Shown in pieces: positions 33,540 to 43,806 of a DNA stretch of 64,000 bases. The first letter of the stretch is position 1. Each line of letters starts with the position of its first letter. The notes beneath the pieces are model-generated. The model did not search any database and was not told the origin of the DNA. It worked only from the letters and a program-made list of their open reading frames with translations. Source of the DNA: an uncultured Pelagibacteraceae bacterium (GTDB taxonomy: Bacteria; Pseudomonadota; Alphaproteobacteria; Pelagibacterales; Pelagibacteraceae); the NCBI GenBank assembly GCA_902585045.1, contig CACICB010000001.1, positions 124,001 through 188,000 on the forward strand, read 5' to 3'. The position numbers were made by a program, and so were the translations under genes.

Positions 33540-34430
33540 ATGAACATTTATGATTGCTTTATGTATTTTGATGAGGATTTGCTTTTAGATTTAAGGCTTA
33601 ATTCTTTAGATAAATATATTAAAAAATTCGTTATTACTGAGGCGACATATACCCATAATGGAAATAAAAAAAAACTCAATTTCGATATAAATAATTTTAA
33701 AAAATTTAAAGATAAAATTGAATACATAGTAGTCGACACTCAACCACAAAATATTTTAGAACTCGCTGATGGAGAGTCTAAAGATAAGAGAGGTGAAAAA
33801 TTAATACTTAATGGAATGGCCAGAGATTATTTTCAAAGAGAAAGTTTGGCCAAAGGTTTGAAAGAGGCTGCAAGTGAGGATTTAATTTTAGTTAGCGACC
33901 TTGACGAAATCCCAAATTTAGAGAGTCTTAATTTTAAAGAAATTAAAAATAATATAGTAATTTTTGAACAGAAGATGTTTTATTATAAGTTTAATCTTTT
34001 TTATAGCGACTTTATTTGGCAAGGAACTAAAGCAACAAAAAATAAGAACTTTTTATCTCCACAATGGTTAAGAAATATTAAAGGGAAAAAATATCCGAAA
34101 TGGAGAATAGATACGTTTTTTTCAAAAAAAAAATATTCAAATTTACTTTACGTTAAAAATGGAGGCTGGCACTTCACTTGTATTAGAACTCCAGAGGAAT
34201 TAGAAAAAAAATTACTAAATTTTGCTCATCATTATGAGTATGAAGAAAGTGGATTAAAAGTAAATGATTTAAAAAAATTAATTGATGAAAAAAGAGTAAT
34301 GTATGACCACAATATTGACCAAAAAGGCTATAAGTGGTCAGGCAAATCTATCTTGAAAAAAATTAAAAATGACGAACTTCCTAATTTTATCAATAATAAT
34401 TTAGATAAATATAAAGATTGGCTTGATTAG
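33540..34430 (+). CDS. Glycosyltransferase family 17 (beta-1,4-GlcNAc-transferase-like)
   Basis: MNIYDCFMYFDEDLLLDLRLNSLDKYIKKFVITEATYTHNGNKKKLNFD...SDLDEIPN...GGWHFTCI. Start set to 33540; the 53-aa ORF-track extension overlaps the divergent gene and is not family-like. Confidence 0.85.
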   Translation: MNIYDCFMYFDEDLLLDLRLNSLDKYIKKFVITEATYTHNGNKKKLNFDINNFKKFKDKIEYIVVDTQPQNILELADGESKDKRGEKLILNGMARDYFQRESLAKGLKEAASEDLILVSDLDEIPNLESLNFKEIKNNIVIFEQKMFYYKFNLFYSDFIWQGTKATKNKNFLSPQWLRNIKGKKYPKWRIDTFFSKKKYSNLLYVKNGGWHFTCIRTPEELEKKLLNFAHHYEYEESGLKVNDLKKLIDEKRVMYDHNIDQKGYKWSGKSILKKIKNDELPNFINNNLDKYKDWLD

Positions 34431-34432
34431 TT

Positions 34433-36817
34433 TTAGTGAGTGCTGATTTCTTCTTTTGCTTTTTCTTTTTTACTTATTTGATCAACTTCAACCCAGTCAA
34501 CTCTTTTAAAAGGTTTGGTTAATGCTACCTTTAAGACTTCCTCAATATTTTTAACTGCAATTACCTCGATGGAATCTAGTATGGTTTTCGGGACTTCAAC
34601 TAGATCTTTTTTATTTTCAATTGGTATTAAAACTTTTTTTATACCTGCTCTGTGTGCAGCTAACAGTTTCTCTTTCAAACCGCCAATTGGGAGAACTAAA
34701 CCCCTTAATGTAATTTCACCTGTCATTGCAACATTTTTGTTAACGGGTATTTCTGTAATTGCAGAAATTATTGAGGTTACCATACCTACACCTGCTGAAG
34801 GTCCATCTTTTGGTGTAGCTCCCTCGGGAACATGTATATGAAAATCTTTTTTATCAAATATTGGTGGTATAATTCCATAATCTAAACTTTTTGATCTTAT
34901 ATAAGACTTTGCAGCTTTAACTGACTCTTGCATTACATCACCAAGCTTTCCTGTAATTTGCATTTTTCCTTTCCCCGGCATCACAGCTGACTCTATTTTA
35001 AGGATTTCACCTCCAACTTCTGTCCAAGCTAGTCCAGTAACAACTCCTATTCTGTTTTCCTCTTCAATTTCACCATAGTTAAATTTTTGAACTCCTAATA
35101 AGTCTTTTAAATCTTTTTCTTCCAAAGAATTATTCACTTTCTCTTTATTATCAATTTTTTTTACCAATTTTCTAGCAATTTTAGAAATTTCTCTTTCTAA
35201 ATTTCTTACACCTGACTCTCTTGTGTAGTGTCTTATAATTTTTCTAATTATATTTTCTTCAACATTCCACTCGTCTTTTTTTAATCCATTGTTTTTACTT
35301 TGGTTTGGAATTAAAAATTTTTGGGAAATTTTTAGTTTTTCATCCTCTGTATAACCTGAAAGTCTAATTACCTCCATTCTATCTAATAATGGAGGTAAAA
35401 TATTTAATGTATTTGCAGTTGTAACGAACATTACATCCGATAAATCATAGTCAACCTCTAAATAATGATCGTTAAAATCTTTATTTTGTTCTGGATCCAA
35501 AGCTTCTAATAATGCCGATGAAGGATCGCCTCTGTAGTCATTTCCAACTTTGTCTATCTCATCTAAAAGAAAAAGTGGGTTTTTGGTACCTGCTTTTTTC
35601 ATCATTTGGATTATTTTACCGGGCAGTGAACCTATATAGGTTCTTCTGTGACCTCTTATTTCTGCCTCGTCTCTTATTCCACCTAATGAAATTCTAATAA
35701 ATTTACGGTTAGTAGCTTTAGCTATAGATTTACCTAAAGAAGTTTTGCCAACTCCAGGAGGTCCTACTAAACATAATATTGGACCCTTCATTTTCTGGAT
35801 CCTTTTTTGAACAGCTAAAAATTCGATAATTCTCTCTTTAACTTTTTCAAGGCCATAATGATCTTCATCAAGAATTTTTTGAGCGTTATTTAAATCGGTA
35901 TTTATTTTTGACTTATTTGACCAAGGTAACTCTGTCATCCAATCTAGGTAGTTTCTAACAACTGTTGCTTCAGCAGACATTGGGCTCATAGATTTTAATT
36001 TTTTTAATTCAGATAGACATTTTTCTTTAGCTAATTTTGGCATTTTTGCTTCTGTGATTGCTTTTGATAAATTAGTTAATTCATCTTTTCCTTCATCTAT
36101 TTCACCTAATTCTTTTTGAATAGCTTTTAATTGTTCATTTAAATAATACTCTCTTTGAGTTTTTTCCATTTGGTTTTTTACTCTTCCACGTATTTTCTTT
36201 TCTACTGAAATAACACTTGTTTCTTTTTCAATAAATGTATGTATTTTTTCTAATCTCTTTTTAAGGTCAACTATTTCAAGTAGTTCTTGTTTTTCAAAAA
36301 TTTGAATATTTAAGTTTGATGAAATATTATTTGCTATATGAGAAGGGTTTTTCATATTTTTTAAATTATTTGACCCCTCATTTAAATCCTTTTTATTTAA
36401 AATTTGCAATTTTTCAAATTTTTTGACTAAACCAACGGCAAATAATTCCAAGTCTTTTGAAATGTTTTCATCTTCTACCACTTCAACTTCGCAAGTTAGA
36501 TAGTTTTCTTTTTCGTTGTTATGTTTTACAATCTTTACTCTTTTTTCACCCTCTACAAGTACTTTCACAGTTCCGTCAGGAAGTTTTAAAAGTTGAAGCA
36601 CTTTACTCAAACAACCATATTGAAATAAATCTTTACTTTCCGGATCGTCAATTTCAGAATTTTTTTGCGTTACTAAGACTATTGATTTATCTGATTTCAT
36701 TACCTCTTGAAGAGCTTTAATTGATTTATCTCTTCCGACAAATAAAGGAACTACCATTGAAGGAAAAATCACGATATCTCTTAAGGGTAATAGAGGCTTT
36801 AAATAAGTTGTTTTCAT
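34433..36817 (-). CDS. lon: ATP-dependent protease Lon
   Basis: GPPGVGKTSLGKSIAKATNRKFIRISLGG, PKDGPSAGVGMVTSIISA. Confidence 0.98.
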   Translation of the reverse strand: MKTTYLKPLLPLRDIVIFPSMVVPLFVGRDKSIKALQEVMKSDKSIVLVTQKNSEIDDPESKDLFQYGCLSKVLQLLKLPDGTVKVLVEGEKRVKIVKHNNEKENYLTCEVEVVEDENISKDLELFAVGLVKKFEKLQILNKKDLNEGSNNLKNMKNPSHIANNISSNLNIQIFEKQELLEIVDLKKRLEKIHTFIEKETSVISVEKKIRGRVKNQMEKTQREYYLNEQLKAIQKELGEIDEGKDELTNLSKAITEAKMPKLAKEKCLSELKKLKSMSPMSAEATVVRNYLDWMTELPWSNKSKINTDLNNAQKILDEDHYGLEKVKERIIEFLAVQKRIQKMKGPILCLVGPPGVGKTSLGKSIAKATNRKFIRISLGGIRDEAEIRGHRRTYIGSLPGKIIQMMKKAGTKNPLFLLDEIDKVGNDYRGDPSSALLEALDPEQNKDFNDHYLEVDYDLSDVMFVTTANTLNILPPLLDRMEVIRLSGYTEDEKLKISQKFLIPNQSKNNGLKKDEWNVEENIIRKIIRHYTRESGVRNLEREISKIARKLVKKIDNKEKVNNSLEEKDLKDLLGVQKFNYGEIEEENRIGVVTGLAWTEVGGEILKIESAVMPGKGKMQITGKLGDVMQESVKAAKSYIRSKSLDYGIIPPIFDKKDFHIHVPEGATPKDGPSAGVGMVTSIISAITEIPVNKNVAMTGEITLRGLVLPIGGLKEKLLAAHRAGIKKVLIPIENKKDLVEVPKTILDSIEVIAVKNIEEVLKVALTKPFKRVDWVEVDQISKKEKAKEEISTH

Positions 36818-36867
36818 TATATATTAATATGGCAATATATTTAACAATTTCAAGAAACAAATTTGTT

Positions 36868-38121
36868 TTAAGCTACTGATGTTGATGATTTCTTGCCATA
36901 TGTGACAATGGGCTCTGAGACACCTTTAACAGAAGATTTATCTACAGTAACTTTGATTACATTATCCATGTCTGGTAACTCAAACATTGTTTTCAACAAG
37001 ATGCTTTCTAATATTGACCTTAATCCTCTTGCCCCTGTTTTCTTGAAGATTGCTTTTTTTGCTATTTCAAATATTGCATCTTCTTTAAATTCTAAAGTTA
37101 CATTTTCAAAATCAAATAATCTTTGATATTGCTTGATTAAAGAATTTTTAGGTTCTGTTAAAATCTTAACTAAAGAAGTCTCATCAAGATCATCCAGTGT
37201 GGCAATAATCGGCATTCTTCCAATAAATTCTGGAATTAAACCATACTTAATTAAATCTTCAGGCTCCAACATTTTCATAATTTCTGAAAGTGGTTGCTCC
37301 TTGTAACTTTTTACTTTTGCACCAAAACCTATAGAACTACCTTTTCCTCTGCTGTCAATAAGTTTATCTAATCCAGCGAAAGCACCACCGCAAATGAATA
37401 AAATATTAGTAGTATCAACTTGCAAAAATTCTTGTTGAGGGTGTTTTCTACCTCCTTGTGGCGGCACACTCGCCACTGTTCCTTCCATAATTTTTAACAA
37501 GGCCTGTTGAACTCCTTCACCAGAAACATCTCTAGTGATTGATGGGTTTTCTGATTTTCTACTAATTTTATCTACCTCATCTATATAAACAATTCCTCTC
37601 TGAGCTTTTTCAACATTATAATCAGCTGCTTGTAAAAGTTTTAAAATTATATTTTCTACATCCTCACCTACATAACCTGCTTCTGTGAGTGTGGTAGCAT
37701 CTGCCATGGTAAAAGGAACATCTAATATTCTTGCTAACGTTTGAGCTAACAAAGTTTTTCCACATCCAGTAGGACCAACAAGTAAAATATTTGACTTTGA
37801 AAGCTCTACATCTTTACTATTTTTAGTTTCATGACTCAATCTCTTGTAATGATTGTGAACTGCCACAGATAAAATTTCTTTTGCAAGCTTTTGTCCAATT
37901 ACATATTCATCCAAAACACCACAAATTTCTTTTGGAGAAGGAACACCTTCTTGATGTTTGACCAATGAGCTTTTATTTTCCTCTTTAATGATATCCATGC
38001 AAAGCTCGACGCACTCATCACAAATAAATACGGTAGGACCAGCAATTAGTTTTCTAACTTCGTGTTGGCTTTTTCCACAAAACGAACAATATAAAATATT
38101 TTTATTATTTTTTTCAGTCAT
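36868..38121 (-). CDS. clpX: ATP-dependent Clp protease ATP-binding subunit ClpX
   Basis: [76 protein letters not shown]. Confidence 0.98.
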   Translation of the reverse strand: MTEKNNKNILYCSFCGKSQHEVRKLIAGPTVFICDECVELCMDIIKEENKSSLVKHQEGVPSPKEICGVLDEYVIGQKLAKEILSVAVHNHYKRLSHETKNSKDVELSKSNILLVGPTGCGKTLLAQTLARILDVPFTMADATTLTEAGYVGEDVENIILKLLQAADYNVEKAQRGIVYIDEVDKISRKSENPSITRDVSGEGVQQALLKIMEGTVASVPPQGGRKHPQQEFLQVDTTNILFICGGAFAGLDKLIDSRGKGSSIGFGAKVKSYKEQPLSEIMKMLEPEDLIKYGLIPEFIGRMPIIATLDDLDETSLVKILTEPKNSLIKQYQRLFDFENVTLEFKEDAIFEIAKKAIFKKTGARGLRSILESILLKTMFELPDMDNVIKVTVDKSSVKGVSEPIVTYGKKSSTSVA

Positions 38122-38200
38122 ATCGAATCAATAAGGTTAATATAAAACTCTAAAATCATGTTATCAAGTTGAAGTTGTGTTTATAGCTATATCTTGTGTT

Positions 38201-38827
38201 TTATTTTCTTTTTTCCACAACTGAATCAATTAAGCCAAATTTTTTAGCCTCATCAGCTGTCATAAAATTATCTCTCTCTAAAGCATCGGATATTTCATTA
38301 ACGGATTTTCCTGTGTGTTTGGAATAAATTTTATTTAGCCTCTCTTTTAATGATAAAATTTCTTTTGCATGAATTTGAATATCAGTTGCTTGACCTTGAA
38401 ATCCAGCTGATGGTTGATGGACCATAATTCTAGAATTTGGTAGAGAATATCTTTTACCTTTTTCGCCAGCAGCCAATAAAAAAGAGCCCATGGATGAAGC
38501 TTGTCCTATACACAAAGTAGAGACAGGAGAGTTTATATATTGCATTGTGTCATAAATACCTAAACCAGCTGTAACCAATCCTCCTGGACTATTAATATAA
38601 AAATTTATCTCTTTATTTGGATTTTCTGACTCTAAAAATAAAAGTTGAGCGGTAACTAATGAGGCAACAGCATCATTCACAGGACCTACTAAAAAAACAA
38701 TTCGTTCTTTTAAAAGTCTTGAGTAAATATCATAAGCTCTTTCCCCTTTGCTTGTTTGCTCAACAACCATTGGGATGAGACTATTCATTTTTTCATCAAA
38801 TTGACGACTCATAGATGTTTTATACAA
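38201..38827 (-). CDS. clpP: ATP-dependent Clp protease proteolytic subunit
   Basis: [71 protein letters not shown]. Confidence 0.98.
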   Translation of the reverse strand: MYKTSMSRQFDEKMNSLIPMVVEQTSKGERAYDIYSRLLKERIVFLVGPVNDAVASLVTAQLLFLESENPNKEINFYINSPGGLVTAGLGIYDTMQYINSPVSTLCIGQASSMGSFLLAAGEKGKRYSLPNSRIMVHQPSAGFQGQATDIQIHAKEILSLKERLNKIYSKHTGKSVNEISDALERDNFMTADEAKKFGLIDSVVEKRK

Positions 38828-38834
38828 CTATTGG

Positions 38835-40205
38835 TTACTTTTTACTAATTTTTTTTGATTTTGTCTTATTTTTAGCTTGGGATGAGGTTTTAGTTTTCTC
38901 ATTAACTATATTTGGTTTATTGAATTCTGCAATAATTTTTTCAGCCTCTTTTTCATTAACCTCTTTGGTAGTAACATTAATTTTTGATTTAATAAGTTCT
39001 AAAATTTTTTCTTCATAGATTGAACCTTTCAGGCTCTGGAATGCGCTAGGATTTTTTTTATAATAATCTATAACCATTTTTTCTTGACCTGGCATACCTT
39101 GTATTTGCTTTTGTATTTGATTTTTAACTTCATCATCCGATACTTTAAGATTATTTTTTTCACCATATTCATTCAATAATAATCCAAGTTTGATCCTTGA
39201 TTTAGCAAGTTTTTCATTGTTTATTTTATTTTTTTCTTTTTCGTCAGGTTTAAGATTTTGTGTCAATATTGAAATTTCTTGATCAATCAGATTTTGAGGT
39301 AATTCTACCTCGTGATTTTTTTCAATTTGGTCTAAAATTTCTTTTTTAGTTTTTGAATTTAATACTTGTAAATATTGACTTGAAATTTGTTTTTCTATTA
39401 AAGATTTTAAATCTTTAATATCTTTTGCTCCCATTAATTTTGCAAAATTATCATCTATTTTAACATCTTTAGGTTTTTTTATATTTAAAATTTTACATTC
39501 AAATTTCGCTTTTTTATTCGCGAGTTCTTTTTTAGGATGATTTGCTGGAAGAGTTGCGTCTAATTTTTTTATGTCATTTTTCTTTACTCCAATTAATTGT
39601 TTGTCAAAACCTCCAAGAAAAAGGTCTTTACCTAGTTCTAGTTGTACTCCCTTGCCTTCACTTCCCTCAAATTTACTTTCATCAACGGTAGCTGAATAAT
39701 CAAAAATAACCTGATCACCGTTTATTGCTTTTTCGTTTTCACTTTTATCCTCAAATTGTTTATTTTGATCAGCTATTTGTTTTAATCTTTCATCAATGGT
39801 TTTACCTTCTATTTTTACTTTAAAACTTGTAGCTTTAAATTTATCAAAACTTTGTAAATTTACACTTGGTAAACAATCTATCTGAAGCTCATAGTTTAAA
39901 TCTTTGCCTTCACCAAATTGTTTTAAATCAATTTTTGGCTGTCCAGCAATTTTAAGTTTTTTTTCATCTATCGCTTTAGCGGTTGTTTCTCTCAAAATTT
40001 TATCTACCACCTCTCCATAAATTGATTTACCAAATTGACTTTTTATTACTGCAGGCGGAACTTTTCCAGGCCTAAAACCTTTTAAGGCAACTTCTTTTTG
40101 AAGCTCTTTAAGTCTTTCATCCAATTTAGTTTGTACATTCTTTTTATCTACTATTACAGATAAGATTGTCCTTAAACCTTTTTTTGATTTTACTTCTACT
40201 TTCAT
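38835..40205 (-). CDS. tig: Trigger factor
   Basis: ALKGFRPGKVPPAVIKSQFGKSIYGEVVDKIL; PPIase-like middle; upstream of clpP. Confidence 0.94.
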   Translation of the reverse strand: MKVEVKSKKGLRTILSVIVDKKNVQTKLDERLKELQKEVALKGFRPGKVPPAVIKSQFGKSIYGEVVDKILRETTAKAIDEKKLKIAGQPKIDLKQFGEGKDLNYELQIDCLPSVNLQSFDKFKATSFKVKIEGKTIDERLKQIADQNKQFEDKSENEKAINGDQVIFDYSATVDESKFEGSEGKGVQLELGKDLFLGGFDKQLIGVKKNDIKKLDATLPANHPKKELANKKAKFECKILNIKKPKDVKIDDNFAKLMGAKDIKDLKSLIEKQISSQYLQVLNSKTKKEILDQIEKNHEVELPQNLIDQEISILTQNLKPDEKEKNKINNEKLAKSRIKLGLLLNEYGEKNNLKVSDDEVKNQIQKQIQGMPGQEKMVIDYYKKNPSAFQSLKGSIYEEKILELIKSKINVTTKEVNEKEAEKIIAEFNKPNIVNEKTKTSSQAKNKTKSKKISKK

Positions 40206-40212
40206 AATTATT

Positions 40213-40298
40213 TGGTGGGCAAGAAGAGACTCGAACTCTTAAGCCTTGCGGCACTGGTTTCTAAGACCAGCGCGTATACCAATTCCGCCACTTGCCCA
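40213..40298 (-). tRNA. tRNA-Leu (UAG)
   Basis: Reverse complement TGGGCAAGTGGCGGAATTGGTATACGCGCTGGTCTTAGAAACCAGTGCCGCAAGGCTTAAGAGTTCGAGTCTCTTCTTGCCCACCA; anticodon loop CTTAGAA; long variable arm. Confidence 0.95.
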
Positions 40299-40325
40299 AT
40301 GTTAACGAATTTCTTATATATCAAA

Positions 40326-41387
40326 TTAATTTTTTGTTAAACGGTAAAGTCTATAATAAATTATCACATAGATTAACAAAAGCATAAAAAACCAATATTT
40401 ACTTAAGTCTGGTTTATCTGAAAAATATATCCCGGGTATAATTAAAATTAGAAAATTAAAGTTTACAAAAATTGAGTTTAAGAAATTACTTTTCTCTTTC
40501 CCATAAATTGTAGAAATCTTGTAAAAACTTAGCATATGTAAGTGGCTATCATCTGGATAGAAAGGAGATTTTCGATTGTATAATTTTCTAAAAAAAGAGA
40601 AAAATACCTCAAAAAAAAGATAAAACAAAAGAGTACAGAAAAAAAATGAAGAAATATTAGAATTTAAATTGTTAGTAATAATTACATTTAAAGCGAGTAA
40701 TGATCCTAAAAGATAAGCACCTCCATCGCCAAGGAAGATTTTCGCTCTCGGAAAATTAAATAATAAAAAGGAAAGTAAAATAATTATTTGACCGATAAGT
40801 ATAAAGGATAACTCGAAATGTGAATTTTCTAAATTAATATATATTAATACAGAATTAATTATTAATAAATGAATTGTAAGCATACCATTAAATCCATCAA
40901 TTAAATTTGCACCATTTATTATAAATAAAAAACACAAAACTACAAAAATTGAAGATAGAAAATTATTTTCAATAATTGATTTTAAAAAAATTAATTCTAC
41001 GTGAAGAATTTTTAATTCAAAAAAATATATAAAGGAAAACAGAGTAATAATCATTAATATTAGTCTTTTCGTTGGAGTAATTTTAATTTTAAGATCATCT
41101 AAAAAACCTACAAAAAATATTATTGAACTTAAGAAAATATAGTTGAGTAAAACATTTGAAAATAGCAAATAATATATTCCAAAAAGAATATAAAAAGAAA
41201 ACAAAACTGCAATCCCGCCACCTCTGCTAATCGGATTTTCATGAAATGCTTGAGGTTTTGCAAAATCCATATCTAAAAGTATTCCGCTTTTTATTTTATG
41301 AGAATATTTACTTACTAGTAAAAAAATAAAAAAACTAATTAACGCAAAAATAGATAAAAAGCTTGCTTCAATTGACTCGTTTTCCAT
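40326..41387 (-). CDS. WecA/MraY-like undecaprenyl-phosphate sugar-1-phosphate transferase (glycosyltransferase family 4)
   Basis: ENPISRGGGIAVLFSF, FVGFLDDLKIKITPTKRLI, NLIDGFNGM, FLGDGGAYLLGSLLA, DDSHLHM. Confidence 0.88.
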   Translation of the reverse strand: MENESIEASFLSIFALISFFIFLLVSKYSHKIKSGILLDMDFAKPQAFHENPISRGGGIAVLFSFYILFGIYYLLFSNVLLNYIFLSSIIFFVGFLDDLKIKITPTKRLILMIITLFSFIYFFELKILHVELIFLKSIIENNFLSSIFVVLCFLFIINGANLIDGFNGMLTIHLLIINSVLIYINLENSHFELSFILIGQIIILLSFLLFNFPRAKIFLGDGGAYLLGSLLALNVIITNNLNSNISSFFFCTLLFYLFFEVFFSFFRKLYNRKSPFYPDDSHLHMLSFYKISTIYGKEKSNFLNSIFVNFNFLILIIPGIYFSDKPDLSKYWFFMLLLIYVIIYYRLYRLTKN

Positions 41388-42291
41388 TTAATTCTAATCC
41401 TTTATTGTGTTTTTTAAAAATATAGATTCCTGAAAGAATTATAGCTAATGATAGTAAAACTCTCCATGTAATTATTTCATCCATTAAGAAAAAGCCAAAA
41501 AAAATTCCAAAAATTGGAATTAAATATGCTACTTGTGTTTGAAAAACTAATCCATTTACAGTCAGTATTCTAAATCTTATAAGCCAAGCAAAGCCAGTTG
41601 CTACGACTCCTAAATAAAGTAGTGAAATAGTTGAGGCAAATGTTGGGTTAGAATTCCAAGGTGTTTCAATAATAAGTGAAAAAGGTAAAAGAAAAATTAC
41701 TGACCATAAGGTTGTAGATGTGGTGACATTCTCATTTTTTTTATTTTTTAACTTTAAGGTAAGTAAACCGCCTATACAGTAAAATGTTGATCCTAATATA
41801 GTAATTAAAGCATAAAAGTAATTTTCGCTATTAATAATTACTTTATCAAAAAATAATAATATTATCCCACTGAATCCAATTAAAACTCCCATGGATTTTG
41901 GAACAGATAGTTTTTCATCTTTTAAAAAAAAATGTGCTAAGATAGATCCGCTTAAAGGAGTTGTGCTCATTAAAATTGCTGCTAGATAACTGTTTATCAT
42001 TGAGGTACCTATTGCAATCAAAACAAACGGTATAGAAATATTGCATAGTCCAATTAAAGCATATAATTTCCAATTATTGTTAAATGCTTCAATTTTAATT
42101 TTCCTAAATTTACATAAAAGAAGTAAGGGTATGCTGGCAAATATTACCCTAACTAAAGCTAGCGTGAAAGGTTCATATGAATAAGTTGCTATCTTTATAT
42201 TAAAAAAAGCTGAGCCCCAAATTATGGACAATAATATTAACAGTGATAAATCAAAGGAGTTAGCTTCTCTCATTTCAAGTTTAAATTGCAC
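41368..42291 (-). CDS. DMT-superfamily permease (EamA domains)
   Basis: About ten TM helices; LSIIWGSAFFNIKIA, LVRVIFASIPLLLL, two EamA-like halves. Confidence 0.85.
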   Translation of the reverse strand: MQFKLEMREANSFDLSLLILLSIIWGSAFFNIKIATYSYEPFTLALVRVIFASIPLLLLCKFRKIKIEAFNNNWKLYALIGLCNISIPFVLIAIGTSMINSYLAAILMSTTPLSGSILAHFFLKDEKLSVPKSMGVLIGFSGIILLFFDKVIINSENYFYALITILGSTFYCIGGLLTLKLKNKKNENVTTSTTLWSVIFLLPFSLIIETPWNSNPTFASTISLLYLGVVATGFAWLIRFRILTVNGLVFQTQVAYLIPIFGIFFGFFLMDEIITWRVLLSLAIILSGIYIFKKHNKGLELNGKRVN

Positions 42292-42399
42292 TCATGTGAT
42301 TAATGCATAGCTGTTATATATTTTTAGTTATACTCTAATAAAACACCTTATATATTGTCAGCTCGAAATTAAAACAATTAAATTAATAAGAGGATTAAA

Positions 42400-43806
42400 A
42401 TGAGTTCTAAAAATATTTTAAAGCTTATGAAAGATAAGCAAGTAGAATTCGTAGATTTGAGATTTACAGATCCAAAAGGTAAATTACAACATTTAACAAT
42501 GGACGCTACTGTGGTTGACGAGGATATGCTAACCAAAGGAGTATTTTTTGACGGGTCATCAATAGCAGGTTGGAAAGCAATAAATGAATCTGATATGATT
42601 TTAAAACCTGATTTAGAAAGACCAATAATTGATCCTTTTAACTCTCATACTACTTTAAATATTTTCTGCGATATTTTAGACGCAGTAAAAAAAGATCCTT
42701 ATGAAAGAGATCCAAGAGGTACAGCAAAGAAAGCTGAGGCTTATCTTAATAAAACTGGTATAGGAGACAAATCTTATTTTGGACCAGAGCCTGAATTTTT
42801 TGTATTTGATGACGTTAGATATAAAAACGATATGAACGAAACAAGCTTCTCTATTGATAGTTCAGAAGGTCCTTATAATACTGGGAAAAAATATGAAAAT
42901 GGTAACTTAGGTCATAGACCAGGAGTAAAAGGAGGCTATTTCCCTGTACCCCCTGTAGATAGTGCACAAGACATGAGAGGTGAGTATTTAAAAGCTCTAA
43001 AAGATATGGGAGTAAAGGTAGAAAAACACCACCACGAAGTTGCTCCAAGTCAACACGAACTTGGTATGTATTTTGGAACTTTAACTAATCAAGCTGATAA
43101 TGTCCAACTTTATAAATACGCAGTTCAAATGGTAACTCATTCATTTGGTAAGACAGCAACTTTTATGCCAAAACCAGTAAAAGGAGATAACGGTTCAGGA
43201 ATGCATTGTCACCAATCGATTTGGAAAGGTAATACTCCTTTATTCATGGGTAAAGAATATGCAGGTCTCTCAAAAGATGCACTTTACTATATCGGAGGAA
43301 TTTTAAAACACGCTAGAGCAATTAATGCGTTTTCAAATGCGACTACAAATAGTTATAAAAGATTAATACCAGGTTTTGAGGCTCCCGTTATACTAGCTTA
43401 TTCAGCTAGAAATAGGTCTGCTTCATGTAGAATACCTGTAATAATGAACCCAAAAGCCGCTAGAATGGAAATACGATTTCCAGATGCCGCGGGCAATCCT
43501 TACCTAACTTTTGCTTCAATGCTAATGGCAGGTATAGATGGGATAAAGAATAAAATTGATCCTGGTAAAGCTTTTGATCAAGATTTGTACTCTTTATCTG
43601 AGGATGAAGTAAAAAAACTTCCAACAGTTTGTGGGTCTTTACGTGAAGCTATGCAAAATCTCGATAAAGACAGAAAATTTTTGACCCAAGGGGGTGTTTT
43701 TACTGATGATCAAATCGATGCTTACATAGAACTTAAATTTCAAGAAATATACAATTTTGAGCATACTCCTCATCCTATTGAGTTTGAGATGTATTACAGT
43801 GGCTAA
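42400..43806 (+). CDS. glnA: Glutamine synthetase type I
   Basis: VEFVDLRFTDPKGKLQHLTM, FDGSSIAGWKAINESDM, GSGMHCHQSIWK, KRLIPGFEAPV, NRSASCRIP. Confidence 0.98.
   Translation: MSSKNILKLMKDKQVEFVDLRFTDPKGKLQHLTMDATVVDEDMLTKGVFFDGSSIAGWKAINESDMILKPDLERPIIDPFNSHTTLNIFCDILDAVKKDPYERDPRGTAKKAEAYLNKTGIGDKSYFGPEPEFFVFDDVRYKNDMNETSFSIDSSEGPYNTGKKYENGNLGHRPGVKGGYFPVPPVDSAQDMRGEYLKALKDMGVKVEKHHHEVAPSQHELGMYFGTLTNQADNVQLYKYAVQMVTHSFGKTATFMPKPVKGDNGSGMHCHQSIWKGNTPLFMGKEYAGLSKDALYYIGGILKHARAINAFSNATTNSYKRLIPGFEAPVILAYSARNRSASCRIPVIMNPKAARMEIRFPDAAGNPYLTFASMLMAGIDGIKNKIDPGKAFDQDLYSLSEDEVKKLPTVCGSLREAMQNLDKDRKFLTQGGVFTDDQIDAYIELKFQEIYNFEHTPHPIEFEMYYSG

Noticed and set aside
35368-35398. 11-bp perfect inverted repeat TTACCTCCATT-ctatctaat-AATGGAGGTAA inside lon
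   Set aside because: Encodes conserved Lon residues (LPPLLDRMEVI), has no T-run, and is at the level expected by chance in AT-rich sequence of this size.
42292-42399. Possible riboswitch or NtrC/sigma-54 element upstream of glnA (AGCTG...CAGCT repeat, TATACT)
   Set aside because: Only a weak 5-bp repeat and an ordinary -10-like hexamer; no recognisable -24/-12 or structured RNA.
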